This document shows positions 26,839 to 33,918 of a DNA stretch of 64,000 nt, piece by piece (the first letter of the stretch is position 1; each line of letters opens with the position of its first letter). The translations under genes and the position numbers were made by a program. The notes beneath the pieces were generated by a model. That model made no database searches, was not told the DNA's origin, and worked only from the letters and a program-made list of their open reading frames with translations. Source of the stretch: Pedobacter helvus (GTDB lineage: Bacteria; Bacteroidota; Bacteroidia; Sphingobacteriales; Sphingobacteriaceae); contig NZ_SRMP01000004.1 of the NCBI RefSeq assembly GCF_005925325.1, forward strand, positions 62,001 to 126,000. The letters are read 5' to 3'.

Positions 26839-27330
26839 TTAAGCTCTAGCTAGCTGTTCAAACTCAATCATTTTATTTCTTTCTTTATCTGGGATTGTTA
26901 CCGGGCTTTTTGTTTCATAATCAAAAACTACACATACGGTTTTTCCCTTACTACAAATGGTTTCTTCACCATTTTTGATCTTAACAATTACATATTCCAA
27001 ATCAAAACTTGTATTGCCTATACGTGATGTACGAACGTAAATACTGATTTTATCGCCTAAATGAAGTGGTTTGATATAAGTGTTTTCGGCTTTACCGATT
27101 ACAACGCCTGTTCTTTTCCAATCCCAATTAATAGCTTGTTGCCAATATTTAGTTCTTCCAATTTCCATGTAAGTGAAATAGACTGCATTATTAACGTGTC
27201 CCATCATATCCAGATCGGTGAACCTCATTTCTAAATCAGTTCTGTACTTAAAAACATCGGTGTTTATTTCTAGATCTGACTTTTTGTCTTTTATGTTTTC
27301 TTTTTTACGCCAAAATGTCTTAAAAATCAT
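26839..27330 (-). CDS. Acyl-CoA thioesterase, YbgC/FatA-like hotdog fold
   Basis: Hotdog-fold thioesterase of 163 residues. The motif RFTDLDMMGHVNNAVYFTYMEIGRTKYW carries the catalytic Asp and the conserved HVNN of the 4HBT/YbgC family. FDLEYVIVK and a C-terminal basic helix follow. The first 25 residues are charged and may be an extension. The substrate acyl chain is unknown. It is convergent with folB, 8 bases apart. Confidence 0.87.
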   Translation of the reverse strand: MIFKTFWRKKENIKDKKSDLEINTDVFKYRTDLEMRFTDLDMMGHVNNAVYFTYMEIGRTKYWQQAINWDWKRTGVVIGKAENTYIKPLHLGDKISIYVRTSRIGNTSFDLEYVIVKIKNGEETICSKGKTVCVVFDYETKSPVTIPDKERNKMIEFEQLARA

Positions 27331-27394
27331 AATTTATCGGATTGGAATGTAGTTTGAATAAGAGTGAATAACAGTTAAAAATTAAAAAAATAAA

Positions 27395-27400
27395 AAGGAG
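27395..27400 (+). promoter_or_regulatory. Strong Shine-Dalgarno site of the Hsp20 gene
   Basis: AAGGAG lies 8 bases before the ATG at 27409, in an A-rich leader. Most genes in this window have no such site, so a strong one before a heat-shock protein gene is notable. Confidence 0.7.
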
Positions 27401-27408
27401 ATATAAAA

Positions 27409-27843
27409 ATGAGCTTAGTAAAATTCAACAACAGAACCAGAAACACAGCACCATATTTTAACAACGTATTCGACTCATTGTTTAGCGACGCCCTAAATAA
27501 AAACTATGGAGTGAATAAAATGCCACATGTTAATATTTTAGAAACTGAAAATAGCTATAAAATTGAATTAGCCGTACCTGGTTTAACGAAAGAAGATTTC
27601 AAAATTGAATTAAAAAAAGACAACCTTTCTGTATGGGCAGAAAAGAAAGTTGAGCAAACTGAAGAACAAAAAAACTACACCCGCAGAGAGTTTCAATATA
27701 ACTCATTTGCTAGGTCATTTGTATTGCCAGAAGGAATTGATGCAGAGAAAATTAATGCAGAATATTTAAATGGTATCTTAAATATCACTATTGGTAAAAA
27801 AGAGCAGGCTAAAGACGAGCATAAAGAAATTGTAGTTTCATAA
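27409..27843 (+). CDS. Hsp20/alpha-crystallin small heat-shock protein
   Basis: ATP-independent holdase chaperone that binds unfolding proteins during stress. 144 residues. The alpha-crystallin domain covers about 37-130: VNILETENSYKIELAVPGLTKEDFKIEL is the typical start, RREFQYNSFARSFVLPEGID the middle, and AEYLNGILNITIGKK the A-x-x-x-NGxL pattern. The protein ends in a short charged tail without a clear IxI motif. It has the best ribosome-binding site of the window and an intrinsic terminator after it. Confidence 0.94.
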   Translation: MSLVKFNNRTRNTAPYFNNVFDSLFSDALNKNYGVNKMPHVNILETENSYKIELAVPGLTKEDFKIELKKDNLSVWAEKKVEQTEEQKNYTRREFQYNSFARSFVLPEGIDAEKINAEYLNGILNITIGKKEQAKDEHKEIVVS

Positions 27844-27888
27844 TACAATGGTTTGATTAGAACCCGTTTAGGGTTTGGTTTAAGGTTG

Positions 27889-27923
27889 CAAGGGCGCATT
27901 GAAAAATGTTGCCCTTGTTTTGT
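27889..27923 (+). terminator. Terminator of the Hsp20 gene
   Basis: CAAGGGC (27889-27895) pairs with GCCCTTG (27911-27917), with extra pairing toward the loop, followed by TTTTGTTT. Confidence 0.72.
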
Positions 27924-28260
27924 TTCGTGGTATTCTAAATTACTTTATAGATATTTTTAAAAGTTAACCTATTTTGAAAGCAAAAACCTGCATTTCAATC
28001 TAACTTAGTCCCGTTATTCGCTTTACTACGGCTGCGCCTACGTGTTCGCTTCTACCGGGTTTAATTTATAAAGGCTTTTACTATAAACTGAGTACGGCGC
28101 AGTGCTTTAAGTTCTTTAAATGGGATAGTAGCGGAAAGCTCACAGTATAGCGCAACGAAACGAGGACTTTGAGCAGATAGCCCGAATAACAGTAAATTGG
28201 AAGGATAAATTGCTTTTCGAATAGGGGAATTTTTACGAAACTTTAAACTCACGAAGTTGC
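27924..28260. repeat. Long imperfect repeat region, no gene
   Basis: About 340 bases between the Hsp20 terminator and the cytochrome c gene. It contains CCCGTTATTCGCTTTACTAC (about 28012-28031) and, near 28186, GCCCGAATAACAGT in opposite orientation, so much of it can fold into one long imperfect hairpin. Words of it (CGCTTTACTACG, GTGTTCGCT) recur near 39380-39400. An open minus-strand frame at 28061-28252 is composed of this repeat and is not accepted as a gene. Confidence 0.55.
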
Positions 28261-28297
28261 TGGGACTTCGTAAGTTTTATTTAACGATAGCGAATGA

Positions 28298-28720
28298 TCA
28301 ATTACAGCTTTTCAAGTCATTTGCCACTTGCTCGTAAGTATACATGCCATGTCTATTTCCAAATGAATTGGTGATGTAAACTGTTACTTGCGCAATATCA
28401 ATATCATGCAAATCTTTAAAGGCTGGCATTTTCTCTTGATAGGTTTTACCATGAATTTGCATAGGCTCATTAACACCATTTTTAATATAGCATGCTAACT
28501 TTTGCTTATTCGATTTTAGAAAAATTGTATCGGTTAATGGGGGAGCTAATTCCCCCAAACCTTCACCATTTTCTCCATGGCAATTTTGGCATCTGGCCTG
28601 ATAAATATCCTTGCCGTTGGACATATATTTCGCCATTTCTATTTCACTAGCGCTCTGACAAGCGTTTATAGCTATGGCAATAGCTCCAAAAAATAAGCTA
28701 TAAACAATGATTTTTCTCAT
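28298..28720 (-). CDS. Monohaem cytochrome c lipoprotein
   Basis: Class I cytochrome c of 140 residues. From the ATG at 28720 a lipoprotein signal ends with lipid Cys21 (AIAINAC). The haem-binding CQNCH is at 44-48, followed by GENGEGLGELAPPL with the conserved Pro, and a distal Met candidate lies in EKMPAF near 108. Likely periplasmic electron carrier anchored to a membrane. Last gene of the cluster that contains SCO1, YHS, peroxidase and MbnP genes; 40 bases downstream of SCO1. A role as electron donor to the oxidase or the dihaem peroxidase is an inference. Confidence 0.9.
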   Translation of the reverse strand: MRKIIVYSLFFGAIAIAINACQSASEIEMAKYMSNGKDIYQARCQNCHGENGEGLGELAPPLTDTIFLKSNKQKLACYIKNGVNEPMQIHGKTYQEKMPAFKDLHDIDIAQVTVYITNSFGNRHGMYTYEQVANDLKSCN

Positions 28721-28760
28721 CTTGTTACTTTTCGCTTTTAACTTTAGACTTGCCACCTAA

Positions 28761-29405
28761 TTAGTCTTTTTCAGCCAATAAAATATCCATGTCTGTTTTC
28801 AGTTTTTCAACTTCTTCAGTTTTAGTGCCATCATAAGCGCCTCTAATACGTTTATGCTTATCTATTAATACTAACCAGCCTTGGTGTATATAACCATCTG
28901 TAGCACTGCTATCTTCTTGTACAGCTACCAAGTAATCTTTCTCCGCCAGTTTATAAACTTCTTCTTTGCTGCCGTATAAAAACTGCCACTGAGGTACATC
29001 TGCACCTAATTTCTGCGCATATTTTTTCAATACAGAAGGTTTATCGTATTTGAAGTCGATAGTGTGTGATAAAAACATAACGTCCCTATTGTCTTTATAC
29101 TTATCGAAAATCGTTTTCATATTTCGGTGCATGATAGGGCAAATGGTACTGCACGACGTGAAGAAGAAGTCGGCCACGTAAACCTTATTTTTAAAGGCAT
29201 CTTGAGTTACTTCTATACTGTCTTGGTTTAAAAACTTGAAATTGGGAATGGTTTTATAAACGGTATCAATTTTCTCGTTGCCGTTAGCATCCTTCGTTAT
29301 TTTGGCTTCTCTATCACCATAAATAGGTAATTTTTTTTCTTGTGTACACGAAGCGCCTAGTGCTATAAAACCGGCAATTGCTGCATATCCTAAAATTTTT
29401 TTCAT
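28761..29405 (-). CDS. SCO1/SenC family copper chaperone
   Basis: Periplasmic, membrane-anchored thioredoxin-fold protein that delivers copper to the CuA site of cytochrome c oxidase. 214 residues from the ATG at 29405, beginning with a lipoprotein signal (GFIALGASC, Cys20). The copper-binding CxxxC is FTSCSTICP (Cys85, Cys89), and the third ligand His lies in GYIHQGW. Known SCO spacing is preserved. Its setting among an MbnP-like and a YHS gene supports a copper role for the whole cluster. Confidence 0.93.
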   Translation of the reverse strand: MKKILGYAAIAGFIALGASCTQEKKLPIYGDREAKITKDANGNEKIDTVYKTIPNFKFLNQDSIEVTQDAFKNKVYVADFFFTSCSTICPIMHRNMKTIFDKYKDNRDVMFLSHTIDFKYDKPSVLKKYAQKLGADVPQWQFLYGSKEEVYKLAEKDYLVAVQEDSSATDGYIHQGWLVLIDKHKRIRGAYDGTKTEEVEKLKTDMDILLAEKD

Positions 29406-29489
29406 CTTTTTTAAATTTGCTTTTAAGTGGTGATAATGCAATCATGATTTTGTTGATCTCAATTTGATTTGAAATCATGACAGTCAAAT

Positions 29490-29735
29490 CTATTTTTTTA
29501 AAAATTGTTCTGGATTTTTATCAAATTTCAATTTACATACCTTACTACAAAAGAAATACGTTTGCTTTTGGTAAGTGCTTTTAAAGTTGGTAGATTGTTT
29601 TACTTTCATTTTGCAAACAGGATCTATTTTAACACTGTCGGTTAGTATAATTTGATTATTTACTTCTTTTGCGTTGCTGCTGTATAGTGCTCCAAAACTG
29701 GAGGCAAAAATACAGATTATTAAAGTGGTTTTCAT
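29490..29735 (-). CDS. YHS metal-domain protein, secreted
   Basis: 81-residue protein: N-terminal hydrophobic signal (about 1-20), then a YHS-type domain with DPVCKMKVK near 39-47 and FFCSKVCKLKFDKNPEQF at the end. YHS domains bind heavy metals and occur in copper ATPases and copper-resistance proteins. The Cys residues at DPVC and FCSKVC are the likely ligands. Between SCO1 and a lipoprotein gene on the same strand, so part of the copper cluster. Confidence 0.87.
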   Translation of the reverse strand: MKTTLIICIFASSFGALYSSNAKEVNNQIILTDSVKIDPVCKMKVKQSTNFKSTYQKQTYFFCSKVCKLKFDKNPEQFLKK

Positions 29736-29757
29736 GTTGTTAAATTGGTTTTTTATG

Positions 29758-29895
29758 CCACAGATGCAATCTCGCGGCTTTTAATGTTGTAAGATTGCTT
29801 AATCGTTCCTCCTCACAATGACGTAGTATTGTAGTCATTGCAAGCTTTGCGAAGCAATCTTAAAGCTATTTCAAAAACATCTATGCATCTGTGGC
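29758..29895. repeat. Nested inverted-repeat element inside the copper cluster
   Basis: Outer arms GCCACAGATGCA (29758-29769) and TGCATCTGTGGC (29884-29895) are a perfect 12-bp inverted repeat. Inside, AAGATTGCT (29792-29800) pairs with AGCAATCTT (29854-29862). The element occupies nearly the whole gap between the YHS and lipoprotein genes and could attenuate the operon message. Confidence 0.7.
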
Positions 29896-29901
29896 TAATT
29901 T

Positions 29902-30303
29902 TTACTGTTTTATAAAAGGTTTTGCTTGTTCAATTGCTTTCTCTAAGTGAATTTGTACTTGCTTCACACTATCCAATTGATCTTGGAAGTACTTCAATGC
30001 TTCTGTTTTAGAACCTTTAAAATCAAGTTGGAAATCGTGCATCCAATCCATCATTTTTTCGTCTGCTAAATTGAGTTGGTGTATTGATTTTTTAAGTTCG
30101 ACGGTATCCGCATTGCTTTGCTTGCGCTTGTGTTTCAATAGGCTATCTAACTTGAATGTGGTTTTGATAGCTTTCTCGTTAACCACCATTGCCTCATTAT
30201 GGAGATCATCAATCGTCTTTTTGATAGCTCGTTCGTTGTCTTCTTGTTGACAGGCAGTAAAGACCAAGACTGCAAGGAAGATTAGATATTTTATCTTATT
30301 CAT
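29902..30303 (-). CDS. Coiled-coil lipoprotein of unknown function
   Basis: 133-residue protein not assigned to a characterised family. The signal MNKIKYLIFLAVLVFTAC ends in a lipid Cys at 18. The rest is almost all predicted helix, rich in Lys, Glu and Asp, with heptad-like spacing (TIDDLHNEAMVVNEKAI, then LDSLLKH and QLDSVKQVQIHLEKAIEQA). It contains a MMDWMHDF patch with Met and His, which could bind Cu(I), but this is speculation. Lies 12 bases downstream of the barrel gene and is probably in the same operon. Confidence 0.75.
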   Translation of the reverse strand: MNKIKYLIFLAVLVFTACQQEDNERAIKKTIDDLHNEAMVVNEKAIKTTFKLDSLLKHKRKQSNADTVELKKSIHQLNLADEKMMDWMHDFQLDFKGSKTEALKYFQDQLDSVKQVQIHLEKAIEQAKPFIKQ

Positions 30304-30315
30304 TATGTTTAAAAA

Positions 30316-31239
30316 TTAAAATGGTAGAGAAATATGTAGCATTAAACGATTACCTGCTTTTGCTCGTTGGTTTGCCAGTTCTTGTGATACAATAGTTTGA
30401 TAGTTAGCTCCAACAGAAAATTTGTTCATCGCCAATTCGAAACCAGTGACTAGAGATGCCGAATGACCGCCAGAAACATCTACCTCATATTTGCTGTTCT
30501 CGATGTCTTTATCTGCAGTTTCGTATAAAATACCGGCATTTGGAGCTAAGGTTAATTTATGAAAAAGCCTGAATTTGTAATACAGCAACGCATTGGTTGT
30601 TAGTTTATTACCGTAACGATACTCGTATTTATTTTCGGTATTCACTTTATAATTAACGTTCAAGTTTACTCCCAAATCATTTAAACGGACATCATAAGCG
30701 GCATTTAAAGTAAAATCCGTACTGGCTGTGCCTAACTGAAAATTGTTTGGCGTTTCGGTTACTGCTAGTCTTTCACTAGGTTCGTATTTGCCAGTGGGCA
30801 CTTTTACACCGGCACCTAACCAAAACGAATGCACCAATAACTTGCTGCTTAAACTTGTACTTTTGGTAAAAAGATTATAGTAACCCATCACCGCGATATC
30901 TCCCAAGCCATTTTTAGAGCCAGAAACAGCTTGCGAGCTACGTTCGTTAAAGTTGTAAGGCACAAAAGCCAGTACCCTAAACTTCTTGCCGAAGTTCCAT
31001 CCGCCCCAAAGTTCAGCGGTTTGATAAGTTTCATCGGTAGTTAATGGTGTTACATTACCTTGCGGACCAAGATGCGTTTGCAATTGTTTATACTGATACC
31101 TCAAACCAATGAAACGTTTGTTGTATTCAGGCAAAATGCCGATGTAATAACTCCCTACGCCACATCCGCAAATATCACAAGCCAACAAACTTAGCGGACT
31201 GAGTAAAAATAGGAGTAGATTTATCTTTTTTAAATTCAT
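30316..31239 (-). CDS. Outer-membrane beta-barrel with N-terminal CDICGCG motif
   Basis: 307-residue protein with a signal peptide and a C-terminal aromatic residue (HISLPF) typical of outer-membrane barrels; alternating polar/hydrophobic strands run through the whole sequence. The signal ends SLLA at 17-20 and the mature part would start CDICGCGVGSYYIG, with Cys21, Cys24 and Cys26. The first Cys could be a lipidation site or one of three metal-binding thiols. No specific transport substrate is known; its place between the dihaem peroxidase (1-base overlap) and a lipoprotein gene suggests a copper-related role. Confidence 0.78.
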   Translation of the reverse strand: MNLKKINLLLFLLSPLSLLACDICGCGVGSYYIGILPEYNKRFIGLRYQYKQLQTHLGPQGNVTPLTTDETYQTAELWGGWNFGKKFRVLAFVPYNFNERSSQAVSGSKNGLGDIAVMGYYNLFTKSTSLSSKLLVHSFWLGAGVKVPTGKYEPSERLAVTETPNNFQLGTASTDFTLNAAYDVRLNDLGVNLNVNYKVNTENKYEYRYGNKLTTNALLYYKFRLFHKLTLAPNAGILYETADKDIENSKYEVDVSGGHSASLVTGFELAMNKFSVGANYQTIVSQELANQRAKAGNRLMLHISLPF

Positions 31240-32285
31240 TATTGTTCTGCTAAAAGTTTATTATTGATGAATTCTTCATCGTTAAGTGTATTTAGAAAAG
31301 CCATCAATTTTGTTTTTTCATCACTGTTGATAGAAATCCCTCTTATGCCATTTTTGTTCAATAGGGGATCGAGGTTTTCAGTAGCTTGTACTTCGTGAGC
31401 GTAATGCGTAAAAACTGCATCTAGCGTTAAAAACCTGCCATCATGCATAAAAGGGCCAGTGTATTTAAGGTTACGCAATGACGGTACTTTGAATTTGTAC
31501 TTATCTGTAGCTAGCAAAGTAGCGGTGTATAAACCTAAATCGTTAATAGAACTAGGAACTAGACCATTATTTCTAAATCCATTATCAGTAAAAAGAGGCT
31601 CGGCATGGCAGCTGGAACATTTCTGTTTGAAAAGTTCATAGCCTTCCAATTCGGTTGTAGTAAAGCTGGCATTGCCTTCTTTTCTCATTACTTTATCGTA
31701 TTTAGAATTTGAGCTTACACACATCAACATGAATTGAGAAAGTGCTTTTAAAAATTTACCGGTGCTAATTTCCTCCGATCCGAATGCAGCTTTAAACTTA
31801 CTTTTGTATTTATCTAGCGACCTTAATTTGTTAAGTACATTTTCCAAACTTTCGTCCATTTCTTCATGTGTGGTAATTGGAGAGATAGGAAATAGGTCTA
31901 AATCGTAAATACCGCCACCCCACATAAAAGCTTTGTTCCAAGCTAAATTCATAATTGGCGGAGAATTACGCGTACCCAATCGATCTTCAATTCCATGGCT
32001 TACATCGTGCCCGTGTTGTGTAAAAGCTGAAGATTGGATATGGCAAGAACCACAAGTGATGGTATTGTCCCTTGATAATCTTGGTTCATAAAACAGCATT
32101 CTTCCCAACTCGAAACCTTCTTTGGTTACTGGATTATTTGCAAAGTTGTAAGCGGTTTCAGGGAAATTTTTAGGCTTTTGAAAGCCCAAAAATGTTTCTA
32201 CTTTTTCCTGTATATGCTCGCTTTTTTTACAGGCGTACGCAAACACTGTGATCACCAAAAAATATTTGATATATCTTAGTTTCAT
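31239..32285 (-). CDS. Dihaem cytochrome c peroxidase, MauG/CcpA family (MbnH-like context)
   Basis: Periplasmic dihaem enzyme of 348 residues with a lipoprotein signal (FAYAC, Cys19). The two haem motifs are CGSCH at 78-82 and CSSCH at 223-227, with KVPSLRNLKYTGPFMHDGRF further on, a signature of the CCP/MauG family. Such enzymes reduce peroxide or use it to oxidise protein side chains. The gene lies 2 bases downstream of an MbnP-like gene, which in known systems is the substrate of the MauG-type enzyme MbnH (tryptophan to kynurenine). Assignment as MbnH rather than ordinary peroxidase rests on that neighbourhood. Confidence 0.9.
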   Translation of the reverse strand: MKLRYIKYFLVITVFAYACKKSEHIQEKVETFLGFQKPKNFPETAYNFANNPVTKEGFELGRMLFYEPRLSRDNTITCGSCHIQSSAFTQHGHDVSHGIEDRLGTRNSPPIMNLAWNKAFMWGGGIYDLDLFPISPITTHEEMDESLENVLNKLRSLDKYKSKFKAAFGSEEISTGKFLKALSQFMLMCVSSNSKYDKVMRKEGNASFTTTELEGYELFKQKCSSCHAEPLFTDNGFRNNGLVPSSINDLGLYTATLLATDKYKFKVPSLRNLKYTGPFMHDGRFLTLDAVFTHYAHEVQATENLDPLLNKNGIRGISINSDEKTKLMAFLNTLNDEEFINNKLLAEQ

Positions 32286-32287
32286 CG

Positions 32288-33121
32288 CTAGTTTTCGGTG
32301 TGATCGTGAGTAAATAAATCCTTGAAGTTTTTAGAAATGACAGTAGAGAACTCGCCAAACATCACCGTCGGATAAGTTTTGATACTAAACGTAGTTGTAC
32401 CATTGAAAACCTTCATCAAATCAACAAACAGGTGGATATTGCTCTGCCTGTCTTTTCTTACTTTGGCGATACCTGCGTTAGTTAAATCTACCGTAATAGT
32501 TCTAATGTTATTGATGGTTGGAGCACTGTAGCCACCAAATCCACCGATGTGGTATTTGAATTGTTTTTTGCCTGTTGGGTCACCGAATTGGTCATTAGTA
32601 ATTACTTCCGAATTTCCTTCAAACTTGAAGAAAATATAACCCGAGTTCCAGCCCCAATACATTCCGCCGCCATCGTGACCACCCAATGCTGGGTCAAGTA
32701 CGCCAGTTCTTTTATCTACGGGCATCGTACTACGCAAACTATCCACGCCTAAAACAAAGGTGAGTTTGCTATAATCGCCTTCAGGTACTTTTACTTTAGC
32801 AAAACGGCTAGCTCTATCGGCTCCTTTAATCAAGAAATAAGAGCTGTCTTGCGGAACGGTAAATTGTTTTCCATCTGTGGTTGTTAACTGAATATTGCTG
32901 ATAAAGTATTGGATTGAGCTAATGGTGAATTTTTCGCCAGTTGCGTTAGTGTAGGGAACTGCAGTATTATCGAAAGTCAGTGTTCTGCCCCCAACGATGT
33001 TATCGAATTCTACGGAGAGTGAAGCTAAGTTTTGTTCGTCAAAATCAGGTGTAGCATTGTCTTTTTTACAAGCGGTAAATAGAATAGAGGTTATAGTGAT
33101 GATAGTTAAAATCTTTTTCAT
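32288..33121 (-). CDS. MbnP-like copper-binding lipoprotein
   Basis: 277-residue lipoprotein (signal ending FTAC, Cys18). MbnP proteins bind Cu(I) and are modified by the dihaem partner MbnH. Visible family features: VEFDNIVGG near 38, VLGVDSLR at about 123-130, a HDGGGMYWGWNSGYIFFKFEG stretch (His149, Trp156, Trp158), and KYHIGGFGG with His191. One of the two tryptophans is a candidate for conversion to kynurenine. It starts the operon that continues with the peroxidase 2 bases later. No -7 box was recognised upstream. Confidence 0.85.
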   Translation of the reverse strand: MKKILTIITITSILFTACKKDNATPDFDEQNLASLSVEFDNIVGGRTLTFDNTAVPYTNATGEKFTISSIQYFISNIQLTTTDGKQFTVPQDSSYFLIKGADRASRFAKVKVPEGDYSKLTFVLGVDSLRSTMPVDKRTGVLDPALGGHDGGGMYWGWNSGYIFFKFEGNSEVITNDQFGDPTGKKQFKYHIGGFGGYSAPTINNIRTITVDLTNAGIAKVRKDRQSNIHLFVDLMKVFNGTTTFSIKTYPTVMFGEFSTVISKNFKDLFTHDHTEN

Positions 33122-33268
33122 TTTTTGATAATAGAATTTTTAGATAATACCGAACTGAATAGGGGGTACAATCTATTTAAACTTAAAATATTTGAATAAT
33201 GGTGGTCAATACGAACCTATTCAACCTTAATAGCTGATGAACAATAATTAAGTAATCGACTTACGTTA
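33122..33268. other. Intergenic stretch before the copper operon
   Basis: About 150 bases upstream of the MbnP-like gene that should hold its promoter. It is AT-rich; no perfect -7 box, operator palindrome or small ORF was recognised. The rest of the gap to 33491 is mostly repeat copy B. Confidence 0.5.
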
Positions 33269-33393
33269 AAACTGATGCTGACCTGTAGCGTAGCGGAAAG
33301 CTACATAGTAAAATAAATTCAGCATGACGAAGTGCACGATTAGCGTCCCCCTGAACATGCAATAGCTGCGAGCAAACTTATTTTAGGGTCAGC
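33269..33393 (+). repeat. GCTGATGCTGACCTGTAG repeat, full copy B
   Basis: About 125 bases, beginning AAACTGATGCTGACCTGTAG and ending TTATTTTAGGGTCAGC. Same order of words as copy A: GGAAAGCTAC, AGTAAAATAAATTCAG, ATGACG, CATGCAATAGCTGCGA. Roughly four in five positions agree by eye. It sits between the HCEGKC gene and the copper operon. Confidence 0.82.
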
Positions 33394-33491
33394 TTAACGA
33401 TTCATAATGATTGATACAGATTATTAAATAGCCGACAGGCAAATCCAACTCAGTTATTGAGAGAGAAATTAATAAACCACCAAGAAATTAA

Positions 33492-33869
33492 CTAGGCTTG
33501 TTTGGGAGGGTGGAAAATCACACTAGTTTTACCTACAGGCTTTTGCTGTAAGTAGTTAGGAATGGTAGTTTCTACCTCGGTTTCAAAGTTTTTGAAAACC
33601 AATAAGGCTTTTTCTGGAGCTACCGTTTCAATCACACGTTTCATGTGCTCTTGCTCTTGTTTGTTTTTTTGCTCGAGCTCTTTCAATTTAATGTCCAAGA
33701 AACATTTACCTTCGCAATGGCGCTCAGGTTTGTCTTTATTGGTACATAAAACCGCCGAAATGTATGATTTATTGAAGTGGTAGGAGGTAGAAACAATCCA
33801 ATAGTTAAAGCAATTGGCCAAAATACCAATCAACAATAACCCTGCGACTAATTTTCTACAGATTTTCAT
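33492..33869 (-). CDS. Small membrane-anchored HCEGKC protein
   Basis: 125 residues from the ATG at 33869. One N-terminal hydrophobic segment (about 7-29, LVAGLLLIGILANCFNYW) is followed by CTNKDKPERHCEGKCFL, with Cys42, His51, Cys52 and Cys56 as possible metal ligands, then a Lys/Glu-rich coiled coil (about 60-82) and a C-terminal HPPKQA. Function unknown. The HC-x3-C pattern and location upstream of the copper operon on the same strand suggest a metal role, an inference only. A perfect -7 box ends 5 bases before the ATG. Confidence 0.72.
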   Translation of the reverse strand: MKICRKLVAGLLLIGILANCFNYWIVSTSYHFNKSYISAVLCTNKDKPERHCEGKCFLDIKLKELEQKNKQEQEHMKRVIETVAPEKALLVFKNFETEVETTIPNYLQQKPVGKTSVIFHPPKQA

Positions 33870-33874
33870 TGCTG

Positions 33875-33882
33875 CAAATGTA
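33875..33882 (-). promoter_or_regulatory. -7 promoter box of the HCEGKC gene
   Basis: TACATTTG on the minus strand, perfect TAnnTTTG, ending 5 bases before the ATG at 33869; a leaderless message is predicted. Confidence 0.45.
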
Positions 33883-33918
33883 CGCAACACATTTTAACCT
33901 ACCTAGATTATTTGATAT

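Noticed and set aside
28061..28252. 63-codon frame on the minus strand
   Set aside because: Made of repeat sequence that recurs elsewhere; no start signal or protein-like pattern.
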